The translations under genes and the position numbers were made by a program. From Clostridium sp. K13 (GTDB lineage Bacteria; Bacillota; Clostridia; Clostridiales; Clostridiaceae), in NCBI RefSeq assembly GCF_019734195.1, contig NZ_JAASHM010000001.1, positions 186,001-250,000 on the forward strand: a stretch of DNA of 64,000 bases. Reading direction: 5' to 3'. Of the stretch, positions 55,760 through 64,000 are shown piece by piece (position 1 is the stretch's first letter; each line of letters opens with the position of its first letter). The notes below the pieces were generated by a model, which had not been told where the DNA came from, made no database searches, and saw only the letters and a program-made list of their open reading frames with translations.

Positions 55760-57670
55760 ATGGGTAAAGTTTCATTTTTAATCATTTTTCCAATAATTAT
55801 TTCTTTAATATTGTTGATTATTAAAAAAGAAAAATATCGTAGTATATTAATTAAAGTATCTATTATTTTAATAGGAATATGTTCAATTCTATTTGCATTT
55901 CAGTATTATAATAACCCAGATAAATTTTATTTTATAAATAGCCAAAGAGTAAATTATTTAATTTTATTTATTGAAGCACTAATGACTTTATACATTATAT
56001 CTTTATGTACAAAATATAAGAAAATATTTATTGGATTATTATCACTAGTTCAATGGATTATAATGTTGTGTATTGAAGTAAGTTGTGATAAAACAAAGTT
56101 TATTTTAGATCATCATATATTTATAGATAAGTTATCGATTATAATGGTACTAATTATAGCTATAGTTGGTGGATCCATATGTATTTATGCAATATCTTAT
56201 ATGGAGGATTTTCATAGATTAAAGAAAGAAGTAAAAGATAGAAGAAGAACCTTCTTTGCAAATATATTTATATTTTTTTCAGGAATGTTTGGAATAGTTT
56301 TATCAAATGATTTAATCTGTATATATTTCTTTTGGGAGGTAACAACACTTTGTTCATTTCTACTTATTGGATATACACAAACTAAAGAAGCAATTAATAA
56401 TTCATTTATAGCTTTATTGATGAATTCTATAGGGGGAGTATGTTTTGCTATTGCAGTTGCAATATTAATAAAACAATTTAATATATATGAATTGAAAACG
56501 TTGTCTAATACTGTAGATATAAATAGCAATTTAATATTATCAATTTCTTTAATAGCAATTGCAGCATTGTCAAAGGCAGCACAATTACCTTTTTCAAAAT
56601 GGCTTTTAGGAGCAATGGTAGCACCAACGCCAACATCAGCATTATTACATTCATCTACTATGGTTAAAGCAGGAGTATATTTATTAATAAGAATATCTCC
56701 AGTATTATCAGGAAATATTTCAGGAGAAATGGTTACTTTAGTTGGAGGATTAACATTTTTAGTAATGTCACTTATAGCTATTAGCCAAAGTGATGCAAAG
56801 AAGATTTTAGCATATTCAACAATGTCAAACTTAGGACTTATAGTAGCTTGTGCAGGAATAGGAACTTATGAATCAATTTGGGCAGCTATTTTATTATTAA
56901 TTTTCCACTCTGTATCTAAATCTCTTATGTTTTTATCAGTTGGGGCAACGGAACATATTATTGGAAGCAGAGATATTGAAGATATGCATGGATTAATAAT
57001 AAGATTACCAGAAATGGCATTAATGATGGCAATTGGTATTGCAGGAATGTTCTTAGCTCCATTTGGGATGCTAATATCAAAATGGGCTGCATTAAAAGCT
57101 TTTGTTGATTCTAGACATGTAATAATAGTTCTTGCATTAGCTTATGGTAGTGCAGCAACATTATTTTATTGGACAAAGTGGCTTGGTAAATTAACAGCAA
57201 TAAGGCATAAATGGGAACGCCAAAAGTGTACAGTTAAGAGATGTGAATGGGAAGCACTAATTTTACAAGCTATTATTACAATATCATTATGTGTTTTATA
57301 TCCTATAGTTTCAAAGGTATTAATAATACCATTTATTTCAGAAATGTTTAATATTACAGAGGTTAATTTAATTTCTAATATAAATCAAACATTATTAACA
57401 ATAATGCTCGGAGTAATAATTATTTTACCATTTGGAATGAGATTTTTTACAAGTAGAGGAGAAAATATTGTGCCTGTATATATGTCAGGAATTAATAGCG
57501 GAGATGATAAAAATTTCTACAGTGCATATGGAGAGAAAAAGAATATGTATCTATCTAGCTGGTATATGGAAAATATTTTTGGTGAGAAAAAGCTATTACC
57601 AATAGGAATTTATATATCATTAATCTTAATTATTGGATTCTTTACTTATACAATAGGGGGTGTTTTGTGA
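55760..57670 (+). CDS. echA: Ech-type hydrogenase, NuoL-like ion-pumping subunit (EchA)
   Basis: A 636-residue polytopic membrane protein of the NuoL/MrpA family with about 15 helices. Conserved are SYMEDFHRLKK, FFWEVTTLCSFLLIGY with the functional Glu, LPFSKWLLGAMVAPTPTSALLHSSTMVKAGVYL, and AYSTMSNLGLI. It would translocate H+ or Na+ in the complex that oxidises ferredoxin and reduces protons. GGTGG precedes the ATG; an upstream TATAAT at 55708 lacks a good -35. It starts a six-gene operon, echABCDEF. Confidence 0.9.
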   Translation: MGKVSFLIIFPIIISLILLIIKKEKYRSILIKVSIILIGICSILFAFQYYNNPDKFYFINSQRVNYLILFIEALMTLYIISLCTKYKKIFIGLLSLVQWIIMLCIEVSCDKTKFILDHHIFIDKLSIIMVLIIAIVGGSICIYAISYMEDFHRLKKEVKDRRRTFFANIFIFFSGMFGIVLSNDLICIYFFWEVTTLCSFLLIGYTQTKEAINNSFIALLMNSIGGVCFAIAVAILIKQFNIYELKTLSNTVDINSNLILSISLIAIAALSKAAQLPFSKWLLGAMVAPTPTSALLHSSTMVKAGVYLLIRISPVLSGNISGEMVTLVGGLTFLVMSLIAISQSDAKKILAYSTMSNLGLIVACAGIGTYESIWAAILLLIFHSVSKSLMFLSVGATEHIIGSRDIEDMHGLIIRLPEMALMMAIGIAGMFLAPFGMLISKWAALKAFVDSRHVIIVLALAYGSAATLFYWTKWLGKLTAIRHKWERQKCTVKRCEWEALILQAIITISLCVLYPIVSKVLIIPFISEMFNITEVNLISNINQTLLTIMLGVIIILPFGMRFFTSRGENIVPVYMSGINSGDDKNFYSAYGEKKNMYLSSWYMENIFGEKKLLPIGIYISLILIIGFFTYTIGGVL

Positions 57671-58527
57671 TGAAATGGATTATAGGTATAATTTATATAA
57701 TTATTGCTCCTATTTTAGGTGGATTAATTCAAGGAATAGATAGAAAAATAAGTGCAAAAATGCAAGGTAGAAAAGGACCTTCTATAGTGCAACCTTTTTA
57801 TGATGTACAGAAACTATTTAAAAAAGAAGTTGCAGTTGTAAATAGAGCAGAAAAATTTTTCTTAGTTTTCTATTTGATATTTATGATATTTACAGGAGTT
57901 ATTTTCTTTAGCGGAGGAGATATCCTATTAGTAACCTTTGCATTTACATTAACTAGTATTTTTTTAGTAATAGGAGCATACTCCACAAATTCACCTTATA
58001 GCACAATAGGTGCAGAAAGAGAACTTTTGCAAATGATGGCATATGAACCAATGATTTTATTAACTTCAATAGGATTTTATTTAGCAAAGGGAACATTTAA
58101 TGTTGGAGAAATAATTACAGGGAAATTACCATCAATAATATATTTACCAGGAGTATTTATAGGCTTTATATTTATCCTTACAATTAAGTTTAGAAAGTCT
58201 CCTTTTGACTTAAGTTCATCACATCATGCTCATCAAGAAATAGTTAAAGGTCTTACAACTGAATTTGCAGGTCCAACATTAGGGTTAGTAGAAATATCAG
58301 AGTGGTATGAAAACGTGTTGTTATATGGCTTTGTGTATATTTTCTTTAGATATAATAATATATCAAGCATATTACTTGGGATAGTTATGTGCTTAGTAGT
58401 TTATTTTTTACAAATATTAATTGATAATACTTTCTCTAGAGTTAAATGGCAGCAATTATTAGAAAGTTCCTGGATAATAAGTGGAACTATAGGATTTACT
58501 AATATAGTAATTCTGTCTTTATTATAA
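57670..58527 (+). CDS. echB: Ech-type hydrogenase, NuoH-like membrane subunit (EchB)
   Basis: A 285-residue membrane protein of the NuoH/HycD family with about eight helices. It carries KMQGRKGPSIVQPFYDVQKLFKKE near the N-terminus, the SPFDLSSSHHAHQEIV segment and EFAGPTLGLVEISEWYE. It links the membrane arm to the soluble hydrogenase module. Its ATG overlaps the echA stop (TGATG), which indicates translational coupling. Confidence 0.92.
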   Translation: MKWIIGIIYIIIAPILGGLIQGIDRKISAKMQGRKGPSIVQPFYDVQKLFKKEVAVVNRAEKFFLVFYLIFMIFTGVIFFSGGDILLVTFAFTLTSIFLVIGAYSTNSPYSTIGAERELLQMMAYEPMILLTSIGFYLAKGTFNVGEIITGKLPSIIYLPGVFIGFIFILTIKFRKSPFDLSSSHHAHQEIVKGLTTEFAGPTLGLVEISEWYENVLLYGFVYIFFRYNNISSILLGIVMCLVVYFLQILIDNTFSRVKWQQLLESSWIISGTIGFTNIVILSLL

Positions 58528-58548
58528 ATTAGAGAGGGGGAAGAATAA

Positions 58549-58995
58549 ATGACAGCATTTAATAAGTCACCTTGGATAATACATTATGATGGGTCAAGCT
58601 GTAATGGATGTGATATAGAGGTTTTAGCAACCTTAAGTCCTTTATATGATGCTGAAAGGTTTGGTGTTATTAATACGGGAAATCCAAAGCATGCTGATAT
58701 TTTAATAATAACTGGAGCTGTTAATGATAAAAATTCAGAAGTAATAAAGCAGATTTATGATCAGATGCCAAATCCAAAGGCGGTAATGGCAGTTGGAATT
58801 TGTGCTTGTTCAGGAGGGATTTTTAAAGAGTGTTATAACATTATTGGTGGAGTAAATAAAATTTTACCTGTAGATGTATATGTACCAGGATGTGCAGCTA
58901 GGCCGGAGTCTATAATAGATGGAATTATTAAAGCTGTAGGGGTTTTAGAAGAAAAGTATAAGGCAATGAAAGAGTGTAATGGGGAAAGAAGGTAA
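58549..58995 (+). CDS. echC: Ech-type [NiFe] hydrogenase small subunit (EchC, NuoB-like)
   Basis: A 148-residue small subunit that carries the proximal [4Fe-4S] cluster. The ligand cysteines are visible: Cys18 and Cys21 in SSCNGCDIE, Cys85 in GICACSGG and Cys115 in VPGCAARPE. GAGGGGGAAG precedes the ATG. It has only the single proximal cluster, as in group 4 hydrogenases. Confidence 0.95.
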   Translation: MTAFNKSPWIIHYDGSSCNGCDIEVLATLSPLYDAERFGVINTGNPKHADILIITGAVNDKNSEVIKQIYDQMPNPKAVMAVGICACSGGIFKECYNIIGGVNKILPVDVYVPGCAARPESIIDGIIKAVGVLEEKYKAMKECNGERR

Positions 58996-58999
58996 AGGG

Positions 59000-59377
59000 A
59001 TGATGGAAAGTCTATATGAAGATAAGGAGATAGATTTAAAGGAATTAATAACTATAGCATATGAAGTAAAAAGAAAGGGTTATAGATTAATACAGATATG
59101 TTGTAGCAGCTTAAAGGAAAGATATATTATAAATTATTCTTTTGCAAAAAATTATGATTTCACAAATTATAAAATACAAGTAGATATAAATGATGATATT
59201 CCTAGTATAAGTGGTATATATAAATATGCATATTTATATGAAAATGAAATGAAGGACCTCTTTGGCATTAATATAAGTAATATAGATATTGATTTTAAAG
59301 GACATTTATATGATTTAGGAAAGAAAACTCCTTATAAAATTAATATAAGTGATAAAAAGGGTGGCGAAAAGAAATGA
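59000..59377 (+). CDS. echD: Ech-type hydrogenase subunit D (NuoC-like)
   Basis: A 125-residue soluble protein of the 30-kDa NuoC/HycE-N family, with ENEMKDLFGINISNIDIDFKGHLY. The start at 59000 follows GAAGG at 7 nt; ATG at 58979 (inside echC) and ATG at 59003 are alternatives. It would dock between EchC and EchE. It overlaps echE by 4 bp. Confidence 0.88.
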   Translation: MMESLYEDKEIDLKELITIAYEVKRKGYRLIQICCSSLKERYIINYSFAKNYDFTNYKIQVDINDDIPSISGIYKYAYLYENEMKDLFGINISNIDIDFKGHLYDLGKKTPYKINISDKKGGEKK

Positions 59378-60453
59378 GTAATAGAAGTATAATACCATTT
59401 GGTCCACAGCATCCAGTACTTCCAGAACCAATACATCTTGATTTAGTATTAGAGGATGAAAAGGTTGTAGAAGCAATTCCAACTATTGGCTTTGTTCATA
59501 GAGGACTTGAAAAGTTAGTAGAAAAAAAGGATTTTCAAGAGTATGTTTTCGTTGCAGAAAGAATTTGTGGTATATGTAGCTTTATACATGGAATGGGATA
59601 TAGTCAAGCTGTTGAAAAGGTTATGGATATTAAAATTCCAGAAAGAGCAGAATATTTAAGGGTATTATGGGCAGAATTATCAAGGATTCATAGTCATGTA
59701 TTATGGCTTGGATTATTAAGTGATGCCCTTGGATTTGAAAGTCTTTTTATGCAGTGCTTTAGAATTAGAGAAAAGGTACTTAATATATTTGAAATGACAA
59801 CTGGCGGAAGAGTTATTTTTTCAGTATGTAAGGTAGGCGGTGTAAGAAAAGATATAAATTTAGAAAAACAAAAAGTAATATTAAATATATTAAAGGAAGT
59901 TGAGAAAGAGTTAAAAGAAATTGAGGTAGTATTTTTTGATGATTTATCTGTAAAGAAAAGGCTTGTGGGAGTAGGTGTACTATCAAAAGAAGAGGCTTAT
60001 GAATTAGGCTGTGTAGGACCTATGGCAAGAGCTAGTGGAATAGATTATGATGCTAGAAATTTAGGATATAGTGCATATAAGGACATAGAGTTTAAAACAA
60101 TTATAGATAATAAAGGAGATTCTTACAGCAGATGTGTAGTAAGATTTAAAGAAATTTTTGAGTCAATTAATATAATTAGACAGGTAATTGACAGAATGCC
60201 AGATGGAGAAATAAGTATAAAGGTTAATGGAAATCCAAATGGAGAATACTTTGCAAGACTTGAGCAGCCAAGAGGTGAAGTTATATATCATATTAAAGGA
60301 AATGGAACTAAGTTTTTAGGGAGGATGAGAGTTAGAACCCCAACTTTTGCAAATATGCCAGCGTTATTTAAAATTCTGCAAGGTTGTGATTTAGCAGATG
60401 TTCCTATTTTAATATTAACTATAGATCCTTGTATAAGCTGTACTGAGCGTTAA
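59374..60453 (+). CDS. echE: Ech-type [NiFe] hydrogenase large subunit (EchE)
   Basis: A 359-residue catalytic subunit. The nickel-binding cysteine pairs are intact: Cys65 and Cys68 in ERICGICSF, and Cys353 and Cys356 in DPCISCTER at the very C-terminus. This shows a true hydrogenase rather than a complex I NuoD subunit, which lacks these cysteines. The protein ends three residues after the last cysteine, so there is no C-terminal tail to be cleaved during nickel insertion, as is also known for CooH. No hyp maturation genes lie in the window. Confidence 0.95.
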   Translation: MSNRSIIPFGPQHPVLPEPIHLDLVLEDEKVVEAIPTIGFVHRGLEKLVEKKDFQEYVFVAERICGICSFIHGMGYSQAVEKVMDIKIPERAEYLRVLWAELSRIHSHVLWLGLLSDALGFESLFMQCFRIREKVLNIFEMTTGGRVIFSVCKVGGVRKDINLEKQKVILNILKEVEKELKEIEVVFFDDLSVKKRLVGVGVLSKEEAYELGCVGPMARASGIDYDARNLGYSAYKDIEFKTIIDNKGDSYSRCVVRFKEIFESINIIRQVIDRMPDGEISIKVNGNPNGEYFARLEQPRGEVIYHIKGNGTKFLGRMRVRTPTFANMPALFKILQGCDLADVPILILTIDPCISCTER

Positions 60454-60472
60454 ACATTAGGAGGGTAAGGGT

Positions 60473-60814
60473 ATGGGTGTAATGCAATTTACAAAAACAA
60501 TAATAAAAAACTTATTATCACCAAGTGTAACAACATCATATCCAAAAGAAAAAAGGGAAAGTTATGAGTTAACTAGAGGTCATATAGAAGTAAATATTGA
60601 AAATTGCGTATATTGTGGGTTATGTTCAAGAAAATGTCCTACAGGAGCTATAATTGTTAATAGAGAAAGTAAAGATTGGGAAATAGATAGATTAAAGTGT
60701 ATTCAATGCGGATACTGTGCTGAAAGCTGTCCAAAGAAATGCATTGAAATGAAAAATGAATATACTAAACCAACAGAAGGAGAAAAGGTTGATAGTTATT
60801 TTAATAAAAGTTAA
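60473..60814 (+). CDS. echF: Ech-type hydrogenase ferredoxin-like subunit (EchF, NuoI-like)
   Basis: A 113-residue polyferredoxin with two [4Fe-4S] motifs: CVYCGLCSRKCPTGA (about 44-58) and CIQCGYCAESCPKKC (about 75-89). It would pass electrons from ferredoxin to EchC. AGGAGGGTAAGGG precedes the ATG. It is the last gene of the ech operon; I see no terminator after it. Confidence 0.94.
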   Translation: MGVMQFTKTIIKNLLSPSVTTSYPKEKRESYELTRGHIEVNIENCVYCGLCSRKCPTGAIIVNRESKDWEIDRLKCIQCGYCAESCPKKCIEMKNEYTKPTEGEKVDSYFNKS

Positions 60815-60842
60815 AATTTATTAATAAGAAAATTTATACATT

Positions 60843-60872
60843 TTGTTTCAAGTTAAATAATGGTAGAATATA
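60843..60872 (+). promoter_or_regulatory. Candidate promoter for pspA
   Basis: TTGTTT (60843-60848), an 18-nt spacer and TATAAT (60867-60872), 38 bp before pspA. The -35 is weak. Confidence 0.4.
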
Positions 60873-60910
60873 GTTATATAATAAAAACAATGATTTAAGG
60901 AGGAGTACTA

Positions 60911-61597
60911 ATGTCTATATTAAAAAGATTTACTGATATAATGTCATCTAATATTAATGCCTTATTAGATAAGGCTGAAGATCCGGTTAAAATGATAGAT
61001 CAATTAATGAGAAATTTAAATGATGATTTAAATAAGGTTAAAGCAGAAACAGCATCTGTTATGGCTGAAGAAACAAGAACTAAAAGGGAAGTTAATGAAT
61101 GTCAAAGTGATGTAAATAAAATGTTAGATTATGCAAAGAGAGCTGTAGAGGCAGGAAATGATGATGATGCAAGGCAATTCTTATCAAAGAAAGCAGCATT
61201 AACAGAAAAATTAACTGCTCTTAATAACAAATATGAAGCAGCAAGAGCTAATTCAGAAAAAATGAAGCAAATGTATAATAAATTAACATTAGAAATAGAA
61301 GAGCTTAATGAAAGAAGAGCAACTATTAAAGCAAAAGTAGCTACAGCAAAAATGCAAGAAAGAATAAATAAAATGGGTTCTTCAGTTAATAACTCTAAAT
61401 CAAGCTTAGATTCCTTCAGTAGAATGGAAGAAAAAGCTAATAGAATGTTAGATGAAGCTAATGCTATGGCAGAGTTAAATTCTAAACCAAGTGACGGATT
61501 AGATGATTTAATGAGTAAATATGATAGTAAAAATTCTTCAGTAGAAGATGAGTTAGCAGCTTTAAAGGGAAATAGTAACAGTGCAATTGATGATTAA
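60911..61597 (+). CDS. pspA: PspA/IM30 family membrane-stress protein
   Basis: A 228-residue, almost wholly helical protein (coiled coil about 25-190) with the PspA N-terminal amphipathic helix and KAEDPVKMIDQLMRNL. PspA/ESCRT-III-like proteins bind and remodel damaged membranes. AAGGAGGAG lies before the ATG. The next gene encodes an SPFH/zinc-ribbon protein, a pairing seen in the Bacillus ydjF-ydjI operon. Confidence 0.93.
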   Translation: MSILKRFTDIMSSNINALLDKAEDPVKMIDQLMRNLNDDLNKVKAETASVMAEETRTKREVNECQSDVNKMLDYAKRAVEAGNDDDARQFLSKKAALTEKLTALNNKYEAARANSEKMKQMYNKLTLEIEELNERRATIKAKVATAKMQERINKMGSSVNNSKSSLDSFSRMEEKANRMLDEANAMAELNSKPSDGLDDLMSKYDSKNSSVEDELAALKGNSNSAIDD

Positions 61598-61654
61598 TTA
61601 GCAAGGTTAAAGGCTGATAAATAAAACAAGTGATAATTTTCAGGAGGAAGTATA

Positions 61655-62704
61655 ATGGGTTTATTTGGTAACCGGTTATTAGACGTAATTGAATGGAATG
61701 AAACGAGAAATGACGTTATTTTTTGGAAGTGGAAAAATGATGAGATAAAGAAAAATAGCAGACTTATTATAAGACCAGGTCAAGATGCTATATTTATGCA
61801 TAATGGAAAGGTTGAAGGAGTTTTTACTGAAGAGGGTAATTACGAAATTGAAACAGAAATAATTCCATTTTTATCAACACTTAAAGGATTTAAATTTGGA
61901 TTTAAATCAGGACTTAAGGCTGAAGTTTTATTTATAAATACTAAAGAATTTTTAGTAAAATGGGGAACTAAAAGTCCAATAAATATTCAAGCTCCAGGAA
62001 TGCCAGGAGGAATGCCAATAAGAGCTTTTGGTTCCTTTAATGTTAAAATAAGTGACCATATGGTTTTAATTGATAAGATTGCAGGAATTAAGAGTCAATT
62101 CACAGTAGATGATGTTAAACAAAGAGCTTTAGCTGTAGTTGACCAGCTTTTAATGAAGTGGATTGTTAGAGAAGGAAAGGATATGTTTAACTTACAAGCA
62201 AATTCTTTTGAAATAGCTAAAGGAATAAAAACAGATTTAGATATGGAAATGATTAAGATAGGTTTAACTGTAACATCATTAAATATCGAAAACTTTAGCT
62301 ATCCTGATTCTGTACAAAATATGATTAATAAAAATGCTGCATATGGAATGGTTGGCAATGTAGGTCATTATCAAAATGTAGCTATGATGGAAGCTATGGA
62401 GAAAAATCCTAATAGTAGTATGGCTAATATGGCTCAAGCTGGTATGGGAATGCAAATGGGAATGAATATGATGAATGAAATGAAGAAAAACATGGAGTCA
62501 ACTTCATCATCAAATAGCAATAAAAAAGTTTGTAAAAATTGTGGTGAAGACCTAGGTGAAAACTCAAAGTTCTGTGGTAACTGTGGAACAAAGGTTGGAG
62601 CTTCTGAAAATATAGAAAAGAAAAAGAAATTCTGTACTGAATGTGGTGCATTAATTAAAGATGATTCAAAGTTTTGTGGTGAATGTGGCGCAAAGGTTAA
62701 ATAA
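61655..62704 (+). CDS. SPFH-domain protein with two C-terminal zinc ribbons (YdjI-like)
   Basis: A 349-residue protein: an SPFH (band 7) domain over about residues 1-240 with DVIEWNETRND and RPGQDAIFMHNG, a Met/Asn-rich low-complexity linker (about 245-285), and two zinc ribbons with CxxC pairs (CKNC/CGNC and CTEC/CGEC). In Bacillus the homologue YdjI, next to a PspA-type protein, binds PspA at membranes. AGGAGG precedes the ATG. No membrane helix is seen, so membrane contact would be through partners. Confidence 0.9.
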   Translation: MGLFGNRLLDVIEWNETRNDVIFWKWKNDEIKKNSRLIIRPGQDAIFMHNGKVEGVFTEEGNYEIETEIIPFLSTLKGFKFGFKSGLKAEVLFINTKEFLVKWGTKSPINIQAPGMPGGMPIRAFGSFNVKISDHMVLIDKIAGIKSQFTVDDVKQRALAVVDQLLMKWIVREGKDMFNLQANSFEIAKGIKTDLDMEMIKIGLTVTSLNIENFSYPDSVQNMINKNAAYGMVGNVGHYQNVAMMEAMEKNPNSSMANMAQAGMGMQMGMNMMNEMKKNMESTSSSNSNKKVCKNCGEDLGENSKFCGNCGTKVGASENIEKKKKFCTECGALIKDDSKFCGECGAKVK

Positions 62705-62751
62705 GGAAGTATTTTAATATTGCTTATAAGAAATAATATTAATTATAATAT

Positions 62752-62790
62752 AAACTAAATTCTTAGCGTAAGGCGGAGTTTTAACTTTAT
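62752..62790 (+). repeat. Intergenic repeat motif, copy 2
   Basis: 39 bp, 30/39 identical to 32537-32575 with no gaps; most differences are A/G or C/T changes. It contains CTTAGCGTAAG, a small hairpin, and lies 33 bp before the glycosylase gene. Confidence 0.45.
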
Positions 62791-62822
62791 CAGATAAATT
62801 TATTTTTATTTAGGAGAAACAA

Positions 62823-63437
62823 ATGATTATAAGCAAAGACTTTTATAATAGAAGTGCATTAGAAGTTTCAAAGGACTTACTTGGCAAGGTACTTGTTAGA
62901 GAAGTTGATGGTAAAATTTTAAAGGGCAAGATTGTTGAGACAGAAGCATATATAGGTGCTACAGATAAGGCATGTCATGCATATAACGGACGTAGAACTA
63001 CTAGAACAGAACCTTTGTATGAAGATGGTGGAATTTCCTATATATATTTTATATATGGATTATATCATTGTTTTAACGTTGTTACTAATGAAAAAGATGT
63101 GGCTGAAGCTGTATTAATTAGAGCAATAGAGCCTTTAAATGAGCTTGATTATATTTCCAATATTAGATATAATAAGACATATATTGAGCTTACTAAAGCT
63201 CAAATAAAAAATTTAACGAATGGTCCATCAAAGTTATGCCTGGCTTATTTAATAAATAAGGATTTAAATATAGAACCATTATACAAGAAAGGTCCTATAT
63301 ATATTGCAGATGGTGATAATGATGAAAAGTTTGAAATTGTGGAAACTAAGAGAATTGGAATAGACTATGCTGAAGAGGCAAAGGATTTTATGTGGAGATT
63401 TTATATTAAGGATAATATATTTGTCTCAAAAAAATAA
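62823..63437 (+). CDS. 3-methyladenine DNA glycosylase (MPG/AAG family)
   Basis: Base-excision repair enzyme (204 residues) that removes alkylated purines. It has [12 protein letters not shown] with the catalytic Glu, [39 protein letters not shown] and NGPSKLC. TAGGAGAAAC precedes the ATG. It stands alone, with no linked ada or alkB gene. Confidence 0.95.
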   Translation: MIISKDFYNRSALEVSKDLLGKVLVREVDGKILKGKIVETEAYIGATDKACHAYNGRRTTRTEPLYEDGGISYIYFIYGLYHCFNVVTNEKDVAEAVLIRAIEPLNELDYISNIRYNKTYIELTKAQIKNLTNGPSKLCLAYLINKDLNIEPLYKKGPIYIADGDNDEKFEIVETKRIGIDYAEEAKDFMWRFYIKDNIFVSKK

Positions 63438-63487
63438 TTAAGTTAAAACTTTAAATTTATATAGTATAGTAAAAGGGAGAGATACAG

Positions 63488-63853
63488 ATGAGAGTAGCAT
63501 TAATTGCCCATGATAAGAAAAAAGAAGAAATGGTTAATTTCGCAAAAATGAATGAAGAAAGATTATCAAATCTAGAGCTTTATGCAACTGGAACTACAGG
63601 TTTAAGAATAATGGAAAACACTAGCTTAGAAATTCATAGATTAAAGAGTGGTCCTCTTGGTGGAGATCAACAAATAGGTGCTTTAGTTTCTGAGCAAAAG
63701 TTAGATCTAGTTATCTTCTTAAGAGATCCATTAACATCACAACCACACGAACCTGATGTTAATGCATTATTAAGATTATGCGATGTTTATGCAATACCAC
63801 TTGCAACTAACATCTCTACAGCTCAATTAGTTTTAGATGCTTTACACAAATAA
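63488..63853 (+). CDS. mgsA: Methylglyoxal synthase
   Basis: A 121-residue enzyme that converts dihydroxyacetone phosphate to methylglyoxal and phosphate. Motifs are [28 protein letters not shown] with the catalytic Asp, [20 protein letters not shown] and the C-terminal PLATN. GGGAGAG precedes the ATG. The gene is closed by a strong terminator. Confidence 0.96.
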   Translation: MRVALIAHDKKKEEMVNFAKMNEERLSNLELYATGTTGLRIMENTSLEIHRLKSGPLGGDQQIGALVSEQKLDLVIFLRDPLTSQPHEPDVNALLRLCDVYAIPLATNISTAQLVLDALHK

Positions 63854-63869
63854 AAATAGATAATTATAA

Positions 63870-63903
63870 AAAAAGAGTTGCGTTAATAGCAACTCTTTTT
63901 TTG
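63870..63903 (+). terminator. Terminator after mgsA
   Basis: AAAAAGAGTTGC (63870-63881) pairs perfectly with GCAACTCTTTTT (63889-63900) across a 7-nt loop, followed by more T. I see no feature in the last 97 bases of the window. Confidence 0.92.
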
Positions 63904-64000
63904 TGTATAACGTTCACAATTAAGTGATACATTTACATTATTATTATATGTATAAATTACAGGTAATATGCAGGATATCTTATAAATAAAATCGTCATAA

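Overview
The window is AT-rich, densely coded chromosomal DNA from a spore-forming anaerobe, most likely Clostridium sensu stricto (Clostridiaceae). The grounds are the Spo0A, SpoIIIA, SpoIVB and SpoIIM genes, the clostridial protein sequences, strong AGGAGG ribosome sites, codon use dominated by A and T, and an energy-conserving Ech-type hydrogenase. I recognised no rRNA, tRNA, CRISPR array, prophage or intact insertion sequence. Almost all genes are on the + strand; only rqcH and a DUF1622 gene are on the - strand.

Layout. (1) 1-13200: a shortened division and cell-wall (dcw/ylm) cluster: rsmH (5' end cut off), ftsL, a PASTA penicillin-binding protein, murF, mraY, ftsW, divIB, DUF881/sbp/DUF881, yggS, sepF, yggT, ylmH, divIVA. 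Compared with Bacillus, murD, murG, ftsA, ftsZ, the sigE/sigG block, ileS and lspA are missing from it. (2) 13243-15943: rluD, pyrR and an rRNA methyltransferase behind a good sigma-A promoter. (3) 16034-19700: rqcH on the - strand, then dapF and a lipoprotein gene. (4) 19802-25434: a compact type IV pilus or pseudopilus operon (ATPase, platform protein, four pilin-like proteins, three PilM/N/O-like proteins). (5) 25599-44766: a run whose order closely follows Bacillus subtilis: efp, spoIIIAA-AH, asp23, nusB, folD, xseA, xseB, ispA, dxs, tlyA, (nadK), argR, recN, spoIVB, spo0A. (6) 44767-48450: accessory genes, with a large structured RNA candidate, a membrane protein/PadR pair, a palindromic terminator, a glycine-rich repeat protein and a DUF1622 protein. 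(7) 48617-55634: HD hydrolase, spoIIM, a catalytically degenerate XerD-like protein, deoB, pyrimidine phosphorylase, a D-Ala-D-Ala carboxypeptidase and a lipoprotein with an (AAT)16 tract. (8) 55760-60814: a six-gene Ech-type [NiFe] hydrogenase. (9) 60911-63853: pspA, an SPFH/zinc-ribbon protein, 3-methyladenine glycosylase and methylglyoxal synthase.

How the genes fit together. Regions 1 and 5 hold much of the growth-to-sporulation machinery: septal wall synthesis, the SpoIIIA mother-cell channel, the SpoIVB signalling protease and the Spo0A master regulator. Region 8 would couple ferredoxin oxidation and H2 release to ion pumping.

The most interesting items are: a structured RNA candidate of about 350 nt between spo0A and a PadR operon, whose closing helix contains the ribosome site of the next gene; a yggS gene that must start at a non-standard codon, apparently ATT; a XerD-like protein that has lost most of the catalytic pentad; and a strong mraY ribosome site separated from the start codon by a hairpin.
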